DNA of 8,768 bases from Bulleidia sp. (GTDB lineage: Bacteria; Bacillota_I; Bacilli_A; Erysipelotrichales; Erysipelotrichaceae). The stretch spans positions 1 through 8,768 of the forward strand of contig JAEDEK010000078.1 in assembly GCA_016293365.1 (NCBI GenBank). The letters are read 5' to 3'. The notes below the pieces were generated by a model. That model was not told where the DNA came from. It did no database searches and saw only the letters and a list, made by a program, of their open reading frames with translations. Positions 1 to 6,259 of this stretch are shown piece after piece. Position numbers and translations under genes: made by a program. How positions within the stretch are numbered: the stretch's first letter is position 1; each line of letters opens with the position of its first letter.

Positions 1-248
1 AGCAGCCGGTTACAGTCCCGGATACACGCCGTCAGATGTCTCCTGAAGCAAGACGGAGAGAAATCGCAAAACTTGAAAAAAAGATTACTGAAAAAGAGCA
101 GGAACTCGAAGATCTGCGGGCATTGCGGTTTGAGCCGGAATACTATCAGGACTATACGAAGATGAATGCATTAAATGAGGATATTGATGATATTCATAAT
201 GAGATTGCACATCTGGAAGAAAAGTGGGAAAAACTACTGGAAGAATAG
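1..248 (+). CDS. ABC-F family ATPase, C-terminal end only (5' partial)
   Basis: The reading frame is open to the left edge of the window and ends at a TAG stop, leaving 81 visible residues; the ATG at 36 is an internal methionine. The visible part is almost entirely charged and heptad-patterned. It opens with a Pro/Val/Arg-rich linker, then a first helix rich in Lys and Glu (residues about 17-41), a turn around FEPEYYQDY, and a second helix ending in the pattern WEKLLEE. A two-helix coiled coil with a 'PExYxDYxK' turn and a terminal 'WExL' is typical of the C-terminal domain of ABC-F proteins (Uup/YdiF/EttA relatives), cytosolic ATPases that act on the ribosome or nucleic acid. The ATPase domains lie outside the window, so the subfamily cannot be named. 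A different coiled-coil protein is possible but less likely. Confidence 0.75.
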   Translation, partial: QPVTVPDTRRQMSPEARRREIAKLEKKITEKEQELEDLRALRFEPEYYQDYTKMNALNEDIDDIHNEIAHLEEKWEKLLEE

Positions 249-250
249 GA

Positions 251-280
251 AAAAGGATCGCCTGAAACGATCCTTTTGTT
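251..280. terminator. Bidirectional intrinsic terminator between the ABC-F gene and tRNA-Ser
   Basis: A perfect 10-bp stem pairs 251-260 (AAAAGGATCG) with 268-277 (CGATCCTTTT) across a 7-base loop. On the plus strand the 3' arm runs into TTTTGTT, and on the minus strand the outgoing arm reads TTTTT. It therefore suits both the ABC-F gene (stop at 248) and the tRNA, whose CCA end at 282 lies only four bases from the stem. Confidence 0.85.
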
Positions 281-281
281 A

Positions 282-370
282 TGGCGGAGAAGGAGGGGTT
301 CGAACCCTCGCACGCTTTCACGTCTGCCGGTTTTCGAAACCGGTCCCTTCAGCCGCTTGGGTACTTCTCC
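282..370 (-). tRNA. tRNA-Ser (anticodon CGA), CCA encoded
   Basis: Read on the minus strand, the acceptor arms GGAGAAG (370-364) and CTTCTCC (292-286) pair over 7 bp, followed by discriminator G and an encoded CCA (284-282). The D arm begins CCCAAGCGGCTGAAGGG. The anticodon stem CCGGT/ACCGG encloses loop TTCGAAA, giving anticodon CGA at 336-334, which reads the serine codon UCG. A long class II variable arm, characteristic of serine and leucine tRNAs, is followed by the T arm GAGGG-TTCGAAC-CCCTC. The length is 89 nt including CCA. All stems are intact, so it should be functional. It looks monocistronic, with its own promoter and terminator. Confidence 0.96.
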
Positions 371-385
371 AAAGTCATGGACAAA

Positions 386-414
386 ATTATATCATAAAGT
401 AGAACACATGAAAA
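386..414 (-). promoter_or_regulatory. Promoter of the tRNA-Ser gene (extended -10)
   Basis: On the minus strand, TTTTCA (414-409, four of six matches to TTGACA) is followed after 17 bases by a perfect TATAAT (391-386), preceded by TG in the extended -10 position (TGATATAAT). The predicted start near 379 leaves about nine bases before the mature tRNA 5' end at 370, a usual leader for a stable RNA. Confidence 0.75.
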
Positions 415-435
415 TATGATGTGTTTTACAGTATG

Positions 436-449
436 TTGCATAATTGCAA
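436..449. repeat. Small perfect inverted repeat TTGCA-N4-TGCAA
   Basis: Arms 436-440 and 445-449 are perfectly inverted around TAAT in the AT-rich gap between the divergent tRNA and oppA genes. The form resembles a dimeric repressor site. It lies more than 110 bases upstream of the best oppA promoter and upstream of the tRNA promoter, so a role at either is unproven. A weaker candidate promoter on the plus strand (TTTACA at 425-430, then TAAAAT at 450-455 after a long 19-base spacer) would overlap it. It could also be a chance palindrome in AT-rich DNA. Confidence 0.3.
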
Positions 450-504
450 TAAAATAGAGAGAAAATGTAAAAAATTTATCTGAATAATGTGAACTTTGCA
501 TGAA

Positions 505-543
505 AAACTTTCAAATATTACCTGAGTGTTGAAAAGTTTCAGG
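505..543 (+). promoter_or_regulatory. Nested inverted repeats upstream of the oppA promoter
   Basis: Bases 505-514 (AAACTTTCAA) can pair with 529-539 (TTGAAAAGTTT) with a single bulged A, a 10-bp imperfect stem around a 14-base loop. A second pair, CCTGA (521-525) and TCAGG (539-543), overlaps the right arm, so the two structures exclude each other. The elements end 20 bases before the -35 box of oppA, where an activator or repressor could bind. I do not recognise a consensus for a known regulator; the CodY consensus AATTTTCNGAAAATT does not fit well. Confidence 0.3.
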
Positions 544-563
544 CTTGAAATGCCCTGGATTGA

Positions 564-592
564 TTGACTCAGTCTTCTGCTGTAGGTAAAAT
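564..592 (+). promoter_or_regulatory. oppA promoter
   Basis: TTGACT (564-569, five of six matches) and TAAAAT (587-592, five of six) are separated by the optimal 17 bases. Transcription would start near 599, giving a leader of only about 18 bases before the ATG. That leaves no room for a riboswitch or T-box in a transcript from this promoter. Confidence 0.75.
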
Positions 593-604
593 ATGAAACA
601 TATT

Positions 605-611
605 GGAGGAG
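605..611 (+). promoter_or_regulatory. oppA ribosome binding site, decides the start at 617
   Basis: GGAGGAG lies five bases before the ATG at 617. The in-frame ATG at 593 lies upstream of this site and before the predicted transcription start, and would prefix eight residues to an otherwise perfect lipoprotein signal peptide, so 617 is the better start. Confidence 0.85.
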
Positions 612-616
612 ATAAC

Positions 617-2632
617 ATGAAAAAGATCTTATGTGCTTCATTAGCCGCTCTTCTTGTTGCCGGATGTTCCGGTGCAAAGACTGGTAATGAAACAACGTCT
701 GAAGATGCATATTATGTATTTTCAACAGACGTACAGACTCTGGACTGGCACATGTCCCAGCGTGCCACAGATGCAGAAATCACAGCTAACTGTGTCGATG
801 CATTAACAGAGACAAACAGCTATAACAATTACGTTGGTGCATTAGCTGAAAGCTGGGAAGCAAATGAAGAAAAGACTGAATGGACATTCCACTTAAGAGA
901 TGCCAACTGGGTCACAAACACAGGTGAAGTTTATGCACCTGTAACAGCTGACGACTTCGTCGCTGGTTTACAGCATCTGGCAGACTTCGATGGACCAACA
1001 CTCTGGATCGCTGGTTCCTTCGTCGAAGGTCTGGCTGACTATGCTGATGGCAAGACAACAGACTTCTCTACAGTAGGTGTTGAAGCAGTTGATGAAAAGA
1101 CAGTCAAGTACACACTGACATCTCCAACTCCATTCTTCAATACAATCGTTGCCAACAACGCATTCTGGCCTGTTAACAGAGACTTCCTTGAATCCAAGGG
1201 TGATGGCTGTAAGTTAGGCGACCCAGACACATCCAACTGTGGTTATGGTGCTCCAACAGATCCATCTTCCATTCTCTACAACGGTGCTTATATTATTGAC
1301 GAACTCGTATCCAAGTCTTCTCAGAAGCTCCACAAGAATGAAGCTTACTGGGATGCTGAACACGTATATGTCAACAAGATCAGCCGTGTCTACAACGACG
1401 GTTCTGACCCAGCTGCTACAGTTAAGGGCTTCGAACAGGCTGAAAACCCATTCTACATGGCTACTCTGCTGACAACTGCTCCAGACTTTGCCAAGTATCT
1501 GGAACAGTACAAGGACTATGCATACACAGGAATTCAGAACGCTTATTCCTTCGGTATGAACTTCAACCTGAACAGAGTCAACTATGAAAACTCCAACAAG
1601 ACAGCAGCTCAGTTTGCTGATTCAAAGGCTGCTCTGCTGAACTCCAGCTTCAGAAGAGCTCTGAAGTTCGCTCTTGACAGAGTTTCCTACATGGCTACAG
1701 CAGTAGACCCATCTATCGCTGAAAAGGCTCTGCGTACAATCGAATGCCCATGGGACTTCGTTACAACATCTGATGGCCGTGCTTATGGTGAACTCGTACA
1801 GGCTGCTTCCGAAGATCCAACAATCGATCTGTCTGAAGGTCAGGATTCCATCTACAATCCTGAAAAGGCACAGGCTGAACTGGCTAAGGCAAAGACTGAA
1901 CTGAACGTTTCCTGGCCAATCATCCTAGACGTCCTCGTTGATGAAGCTGACCCATCCAACATTTCCCAGGCTTCTTCTCTGGAACAGTCCATTGAAGCAT
2001 CCCTCGGTGTTGAAAATGTTGATATTCAGATTCATCCGGTTGATGACGATACATACACAGGTTCTTCCTACACATCCAATGGTCCACAGGATGCATGCTG
2101 GGATATCTCCACATCCACAGGTTGGGGTTATGACTATGTAGATCCAAAGTCCTATCTGTCCATCTTCAGCCCTGTTAACGGTGATGTCATCAGAAACTCC
2201 ATGGGTCTGAACTACTATGGTGAAAACCAGTTCGATGGTATTGAACTGACAGGGCCAAATGGCGAAGCTGTTTCTTCTGACGAAGCTAACAAGGCTAACG
2301 ATGCTGCAATCGAAGCTTCCGGCTTACTGAAATTCCAGGAAATGATCGATGAAGCTTATGCAATCAACGATGACCTCGACAAGCGTTATGAAGCAGAAGC
2401 AAAGGCAGAAGCTTACCTGCTCGACAACGCTCTGTATGTAAACATCCAGACACAGACTAGAGCAGTTAACTGGACACTTTCCAGAATCAAGCCATTCACA
2501 AACAAGTATCTGAACTACTCTAAGATGAAGGGTGTCATCATTCAGAAGGATCCTGTAACTGCTGAAGAATACCAGGCTGCTTACGAACAGTGGAAGGTTG
2601 ACAAGGCAGAAGACGCAAAGGCTAACGCTTAA
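617..2632 (+). CDS. oppA: Oligopeptide ABC transporter, peptide-binding lipoprotein OppA (AmiA-like)
   Basis: This 671-residue protein is the extracellular receptor that captures oligopeptides and delivers them to OppBC. The first 17 residues form a lipoprotein signal (MKK, a hydrophobic core, lipobox VAGC), with the lipidated cysteine at 17. The mature part reads as an SBP_bac_5 (family 5) binding protein. It has an N-terminal lobe with 'TLDWHMSQ' near 41-48 and 'ALAESWE' near 75-81, then 'WTFHLRDANW' near 89-98, and the late motif 'GWGYDYVDPKSYL' near 502-514. The length is near that of streptococcal AmiA (about 660 residues) and greater than enteric OppA. Five further cysteines occur in the mature protein (60, 198, 208, 377, 494). 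Codon choice is markedly narrow (CTG, ACA, CCA, TCC, AAC), suggesting high expression. It is the first gene of the opp cluster, with its own promoter and a terminator-like hairpin downstream. The peptide range cannot be read from the sequence. Confidence 0.95.
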   Translation: MKKILCASLAALLVAGCSGAKTGNETTSEDAYYVFSTDVQTLDWHMSQRATDAEITANCVDALTETNSYNNYVGALAESWEANEEKTEWTFHLRDANWVTNTGEVYAPVTADDFVAGLQHLADFDGPTLWIAGSFVEGLADYADGKTTDFSTVGVEAVDEKTVKYTLTSPTPFFNTIVANNAFWPVNRDFLESKGDGCKLGDPDTSNCGYGAPTDPSSILYNGAYIIDELVSKSSQKLHKNEAYWDAEHVYVNKISRVYNDGSDPAATVKGFEQAENPFYMATLLTTAPDFAKYLEQYKDYAYTGIQNAYSFGMNFNLNRVNYENSNKTAAQFADSKAALLNSSFRRALKFALDRVSYMATAVDPSIAEKALRTIECPWDFVTTSDGRAYGELVQAASEDPTIDLSEGQDSIYNPEKAQAELAKAKTELNVSWPIILDVLVDEADPSNISQASSLEQSIEASLGVENVDIQIHPVDDDTYTGSSYTSNGPQDACWDISTSTGWGYDYVDPKSYLSIFSPVNGDVIRNSMGLNYYGENQFDGIELTGPNGEAVSSDEANKANDAAIEASGLLKFQEMIDEAYAINDDLDKRYEAEAKAEAYLLDNALYVNIQTQTRAVNWTLSRIKPFTNKYLNYSKMKGVIIQKDPVTAEEYQAAYEQWKVDKAEDAKANA

Positions 2633-2668
2633 TCAGCCCTTACGCGAAACGAAATCAATCTGATTACT

Positions 2669-2709
2669 ATGATAAGGAGGCAGTGTCCTCCTTATCATTT
2701 GTATTTTTG
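2669..2709 (+). terminator. Strong hairpin after oppA, likely partial terminator
   Basis: Twelve perfect base pairs join 2669-2680 (ATGATAAGGAGG) and 2687-2698 (CCTCCTTATCAT) across the loop CAGTGT, followed by TTTGTATTTTT. It sits 36 bases after the oppA stop and before a new promoter. It should end most oppA transcripts and protect their 3' ends, while some read-through supplies oppBCDF. The left arm contains an AGGAGG sequence with no start codon behind it, so it is not a ribosome binding site. Confidence 0.88.
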
Positions 2710-2734
2710 AGTCGTATAAGGTATTCTATAGAAT
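2707..2734 (+). promoter_or_regulatory. Second promoter, upstream of oppB
   Basis: TTGAGT (2707-2712, four of six matches) and TAGAAT (2729-2734, five of six) are 16 bases apart. The start would fall near 2741, about 20 bases before the oppB start codon. The -35 box begins inside the T tract of the oppA terminator. It is weaker than the oppA promoter by consensus match, in keeping with lower need for the membrane components. Confidence 0.5.
2723..2734. repeat. 12-bp perfect palindrome over the oppB -10 box
   Basis: ATTCTATAGAAT is self-complementary over all 12 bases, and its right half contains the proposed TAGAAT -10 element. A protein bound here would block the promoter, so it is a candidate operator. 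AT-rich palindromes of this size also arise by chance. Confidence 0.3.
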
Positions 2735-2743
2735 GACACGTAA

Positions 2744-2752
2744 GAAAGGGGG
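2744..2752 (+). promoter_or_regulatory. oppB ribosome binding site, supports a TTG start
   Basis: The purine run GAAAGGGGG ends eight bases before TTG at 2761. No in-frame ATG lies between it and the first membrane segment's lysine-rich lead-in, so TTG is the supported start. Confidence 0.65.
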
Positions 2753-2760
2753 ATATTGAC

Positions 2761-4248
2761 TTGAAAAAATATATTGGTGGACGTATCGTCCGCGCAATCC
2801 TGTCAATCTTTATCGTCACAGTCATCGCGATGACAATGATTTATACATTGATCCCGCGTAAACTGATCTTCAAAACTGACCCGAACTATCAGAAGGTTGC
2901 AAGTAAGACTGACGATCGCGCACGTTACATGAACACAGCCTATGAAAGATTGGGCTACATCACCTTTGAGGAACAAGGGGACATGTGTAAGGCATACGCA
3001 AAAGACAATTACGATGCCTGCATGGAAGCAGACTCCTCTTATATCAATGAAATTGTTGAGGAGCATTACAGCGATTATACGATTAAAAGATACAAAGGAA
3101 CAGGTCTTGTCTATGCGACAAAGGATCAACCGATCGCTTCTATCGTTTTCAATTTCTTCAAGAACATGATTGTGATTGATCATCCATACAGAGTGAATGA
3201 TCCATCCAATCCGGATCTGGAAAGAAAGATTTACTGGGGCACAGACTATAATGGTCTGCCTGCATTAATGGGATCTGGAACAGAACACAAGTATCTGATC
3301 TACTTTGACTCATCCTTCCCGTTTGTGCATCAGAATATCATTTCGATCAACCTTGGTCAGTCCTATCCATCCTATGCATATGTGGATATCATCAAGGTCA
3401 TTTCTCAGGGACAGGGCTCTGAAAAGTCCACAGTACAGAAGTTTGAAACAGGTATTGAATCAACAAGTGCCGTTATACAGCACAGCTGTACATACAAGAA
3501 CACAAAGAATCTGGATAAACTGGATACAAACAAGTTCCTGGACAACTATGCACAGTGTGACACAATGAAGAAAGATCCATCGATGATCGGTACTTCCATG
3601 CTGTTTGGTGTCCTTGGTCTGTGTATTGCCTATATCATTGCCGTACCATGCGGTATGCTGATGGCATCCTATAAGGGTAAGCTGTTCGATCATATCGGTA
3701 CAGTATGGATCAACTTCATGATCGCTGTACCATCTCTGGCATTTATTTTCTTCGGTAGACAGATCTTCTATCTGCTTGGATTCCCATTGGCATTCCCGAC
3801 CTATGGTGCACAGGATGTACGAAGCTATATTCCGGCTGTTGTCGTACTGGGCTTATTGAACACAGGATCTCTGATGTTATGGACAAGAAGATACATGCTT
3901 GATCAGGCAAGTGCTGACTATGTCAAGTTTGCCCGTGCAAAGGGTCTTTCCCAGAATGAAATCTACCGTAAGCATATTATGAGAAATGCCATTATCCCAA
4001 TGGTACATAATCTGCCTGCAAATATTATTCTGACCATTACCGGTGCCGTTCTGACTGAAACTGTCTTTGCGATTCCAGGTACTGGTAAGCTGTTACCAGA
4101 TGCAATTTCCGAACACAACAACTCCATGATTGTAGCGCTGACAGCACTGTACACATCGCTTTCAATCATGTCGGTTCTGCTTGGTGACATCCTGATGACA
4201 CTGGTTGACCCGAGAATCAAGCTGACGGATGATGGAGGTACGAACTGA
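2761..4248 (+). CDS. oppB: Oligopeptide ABC transporter permease OppB (AmiC-like, with long extracellular insert)
   Basis: One of two membrane subunits forming the peptide channel. The 495 residues start at a TTG codon. A first membrane helix (about 11-31) is followed by a hydrophilic stretch of some 245 residues (32-276), predicted to lie outside the cell, and then by the usual permease core from about 277, with several helices. The cytoplasmic coupling (EAA) loop reads 'ADYVKFARAKGLS' near 385-397 followed by 'RKHIMRNAIIP' near 403-413, and 'ETVFAIPGTGKL' at 433-444 is a standard OppB/DppB motif. Enteric OppB is about 306 residues and lacks the insert; streptococcal AmiC, about 498 residues, has one, which places this protein in that subtype. 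The insert carries four cysteines (76, 87, 243, 266) that could form disulfides. The stop codon overlaps the oppC start by one base, implying translational coupling. Confidence 0.94.
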   Translation: MKKYIGGRIVRAILSIFIVTVIAMTMIYTLIPRKLIFKTDPNYQKVASKTDDRARYMNTAYERLGYITFEEQGDMCKAYAKDNYDACMEADSSYINEIVEEHYSDYTIKRYKGTGLVYATKDQPIASIVFNFFKNMIVIDHPYRVNDPSNPDLERKIYWGTDYNGLPALMGSGTEHKYLIYFDSSFPFVHQNIISINLGQSYPSYAYVDIIKVISQGQGSEKSTVQKFETGIESTSAVIQHSCTYKNTKNLDKLDTNKFLDNYAQCDTMKKDPSMIGTSMLFGVLGLCIAYIIAVPCGMLMASYKGKLFDHIGTVWINFMIAVPSLAFIFFGRQIFYLLGFPLAFPTYGAQDVRSYIPAVVVLGLLNTGSLMLWTRRYMLDQASADYVKFARAKGLSQNEIYRKHIMRNAIIPMVHNLPANIILTITGAVLTETVFAIPGTGKLLPDAISEHNNSMIVALTALYTSLSIMSVLLGDILMTLVDPRIKLTDDGGTN

Positions 4249-5171
4249 TGAGTGAGTTAAATAACAAGTTTGTCTTCGTCAAGGAAGATATTACAGAGTC
4301 TGAGCATATTGCGGCTCCAAAGTATTCCTACTGGAAATCCGTATTCAAGCAGTTCTTCTCCAAAAAATCTACGATTGTCATCATTCTGGTCGCTCTGACA
4401 GTCATTACACTGTCTATTGTCGACCCGATGATTTCTCACTATGATGGAATCTCTCACGTCAATATCAATAACGCTTCCATGAAGTATATCTCACCGAACC
4501 TGCAGTATCTGTTTGGTACAAACAACTATGGTGATAACCTGTGGAATGTTGTATGGATTGGTGCAAGAAACTCTCTTGGCATTGCGGGTCTTACAACACT
4601 GATCACAATTACGCTTGGTGTTGTTGTCGGTGCTGTGTGGGGTTATTCCAAGTCCATGGATAAGTGGATGATTGAAGTCTATAACGTCATCGCAAACGTT
4701 CCATTCACACTGGTCGTATTCGTGCTGATGTACGTTCTTGGTCGTGGTTTCTGGCAGCTGATTTTTGCGATGTCCGTCACTTCCTGGCTTGGTACAGCGT
4801 ATTTCATCCGTACACAGGTTATGATTATCCGTGACCGTGAATATAACCTGGCATCCAGATGTCTTGGTACTTCCACATGGAATATTGTAAAAAACAATAT
4901 CCTGCCATATCTGGTATCCATTATCGTGACATCCATTTCCAGAGACCTGCCTAGCTATATTTCTCTTGAAGTATTCCTTGCATGGCTTGGGATCGGTGTC
5001 GGTGAATCCACACCATCCCTCGGTAAGACGATTTCCGCTAACAGAACATATATGACAAGTACACCATACCTGTTCTGGATTCCGGTAGCAGTTTCTGCCA
5101 TCATCACAGTGTCTCTGTATATTGCAGGTCAGACACTGGCAGATGCGGCAGACCCTAAGACACACAGATAA
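4248..5171 (+). CDS. oppC: Oligopeptide ABC transporter permease OppC (AmiD-like)
   Basis: The second membrane subunit of the peptide channel, partner of OppB. The 307 residues match the usual OppC/AmiD length. A cytoplasmic N-terminus of about 40 residues leads into a first membrane helix (about 42-60). An extracellular stretch carries 'LFGTNNYGDNLWN' (88-100), the family's FGTDxxGRD-type motif, followed by the remaining helices. The EAA loop that contacts the ATPases is 'REYNLASRCLGTSTW' (197-211). The C-terminus 'AGQTLADAADPKTHR' is typical of the family, with a basic end in the cytoplasm. GGAGG at 4234-4238, inside the oppB coding region, is the ribosome binding site. The start ATG shares its A with the oppB TGA stop. 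Confidence 0.95.
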   Translation: MSELNNKFVFVKEDITESEHIAAPKYSYWKSVFKQFFSKKSTIVIILVALTVITLSIVDPMISHYDGISHVNINNASMKYISPNLQYLFGTNNYGDNLWNVVWIGARNSLGIAGLTTLITITLGVVVGAVWGYSKSMDKWMIEVYNVIANVPFTLVVFVLMYVLGRGFWQLIFAMSVTSWLGTAYFIRTQVMIIRDREYNLASRCLGTSTWNIVKNNILPYLVSIIVTSISRDLPSYISLEVFLAWLGIGVGESTPSLGKTISANRTYMTSTPYLFWIPVAVSAIITVSLYIAGQTLADAADPKTHR

Positions 5172-5185
5172 GGAGGCAGACAATA

Positions 5186-6259
5186 ATGAGTATTGATAAG
5201 GAAATCATTTTATCCGCTTCCGATGTTGAAGTGGAGTTCGCCGTCAGAGGCAGAAAACTGAAGGCGATCCGCAGAATTTCCATCGATCTGTACAAAAACG
5301 AAACACTTGCGATCGTTGGGGAATCCGGTTCCGGTAAGTCCGTATTTACAAAGACTTTTACAGGTATGCTGGAATCCAACGGTGGTGTTACGGGCGGTAA
5401 GGCAGTATTTGAAGGAAAGAATCTGTACGAAAATAAAACAGATGCTGACTGGGAACAGATCCGTGGTAAGAAAATTGCTACGATCTTCCAGGACCCGATG
5501 ACATCCTTGAACCCGATCATTCCGATTGGACGGCAGATCACAGAAGTCATTCAGAAGCATCAGGGTAAGAACTTTGAAGATGCTAAGGCGGAAGCCATCA
5601 AGCTGATGGAAGAAGTCGGTATCTACAATGCGGCTGATCGTTTTGATGAATATCCATTCATGTATTCCGGTGGTATGAGACAGAGAATTGTTATTGCGAT
5701 TGCCCTGGCATGTCATCCGGAAATCCTGATCTGTGATGAACCTACGACAGCTCTGGACGTTACAATTCAGGCACAGATCATCCGACTGATCAAGAGTCTG
5801 CAGAAAGAATATGGTTATACAATCATCTTCATCACACATGATCTTGGTGTTGTAGCAAACGTAGCAGACCGTGTTGCGATCATGTATGCAGGTCAGATCA
5901 TCGAATATGGTACAGTCAATGATATCTTCTATGATCCAAAGCACCCATATACATGGGGCCTGCTGAGTTCTCTTCCACAGCTCGGCATCAAGGGGGAACC
6001 ATTATATGCAATTCATGGTACACCGCCAAGCCTGTATGATGAGATCAAGGGTGATGCCTTTGCACCACGTTCTGAATATGCAATGCAGATTGACTTTGAA
6101 GAAGAGCCACCGATGTTTGCTGTATCTGACACACATTTCGCAAAGACATGGCTGTTGGACCCACGTGCACCAAAGGTACAGCCACCGTTACAGGTACGCA
6201 CACTGCATGAAAGAATGCTGAACAGCGCATTTGATAAAGTAGGACGGGAGGAAATGTAA
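5186..6259 (+). CDS. oppD: Oligopeptide ABC transporter ATPase OppD (AmiE-like)
   Basis: One of the two ATPases that power import, working as a heterodimer with OppF on the inner face of OppBC. All nucleotide-binding motifs are intact in its 357 residues: Walker A GESGSGKS (45-52), Q-loop Q102 in FQDPMTSLNP, signature SGGMRQR (161-167), Walker B ILICDE (180-185) and H-loop H218. The C-terminal peptide-transporter extension begins at 'HPYTWGLLSSLP' (253-264) and continues through 'HGTPPSL' (277-283). In many OppD/DppD proteins the next segment reads GCxFxPRC and helps bind an iron-sulfur cluster; here it is GDAFAPRS (289-296), without cysteine. The only cysteines in the protein are 176 and 183, both in the ATPase core. 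AAGGAGG at 5170-5176 is the ribosome binding site and overlaps the oppC TAA stop. Confidence 0.95.
   Translation: MSIDKEIILSASDVEVEFAVRGRKLKAIRRISIDLYKNETLAIVGESGSGKSVFTKTFTGMLESNGGVTGGKAVFEGKNLYENKTDADWEQIRGKKIATIFQDPMTSLNPIIPIGRQITEVIQKHQGKNFEDAKAEAIKLMEEVGIYNAADRFDEYPFMYSGGMRQRIVIAIALACHPEILICDEPTTALDVTIQAQIIRLIKSLQKEYGYTIIFITHDLGVVANVADRVAIMYAGQIIEYGTVNDIFYDPKHPYTWGLLSSLPQLGIKGEPLYAIHGTPPSLYDEIKGDAFAPRSEYAMQIDFEEEPPMFAVSDTHFAKTWLLDPRAPKVQPPLQVRTLHERMLNSAFDKVGREEM

Noticed and set aside
175..402. 75-codon plus-strand frame across the terminator and tRNA
   Set aside because: It runs through a hairpin terminator and antisense to an intact tRNA gene, with no protein-like character.
593..616. 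Earlier ATG for oppA, adding eight residues
   Set aside because: It lies upstream of the GGAGGAG site and the predicted transcription start, and would spoil the standard N-terminus of a lipoprotein signal peptide.
426..725. 99-codon minus-strand frame over the oppA promoter region
   Set aside because: No ribosome binding site or domain; it covers the promoter and signal peptide of oppA and has low-complexity, His/Ser-rich content.
4491..5183. 230-codon open frame on the minus strand opposite oppC
   Set aside because: It is a shadow of oppC: rich in Cys, His and Arg, without a recognisable domain or ribosome binding site, while the plus-strand frame has clear OppC motifs.
5210..5944. 244-codon open frame on the minus strand opposite oppD
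   Set aside because: Its composition is unlike a real protein (many Cys, Asp and Asn) and it lies entirely opposite the conserved ATPase motifs of oppD. The openness follows from oppD codon choice.
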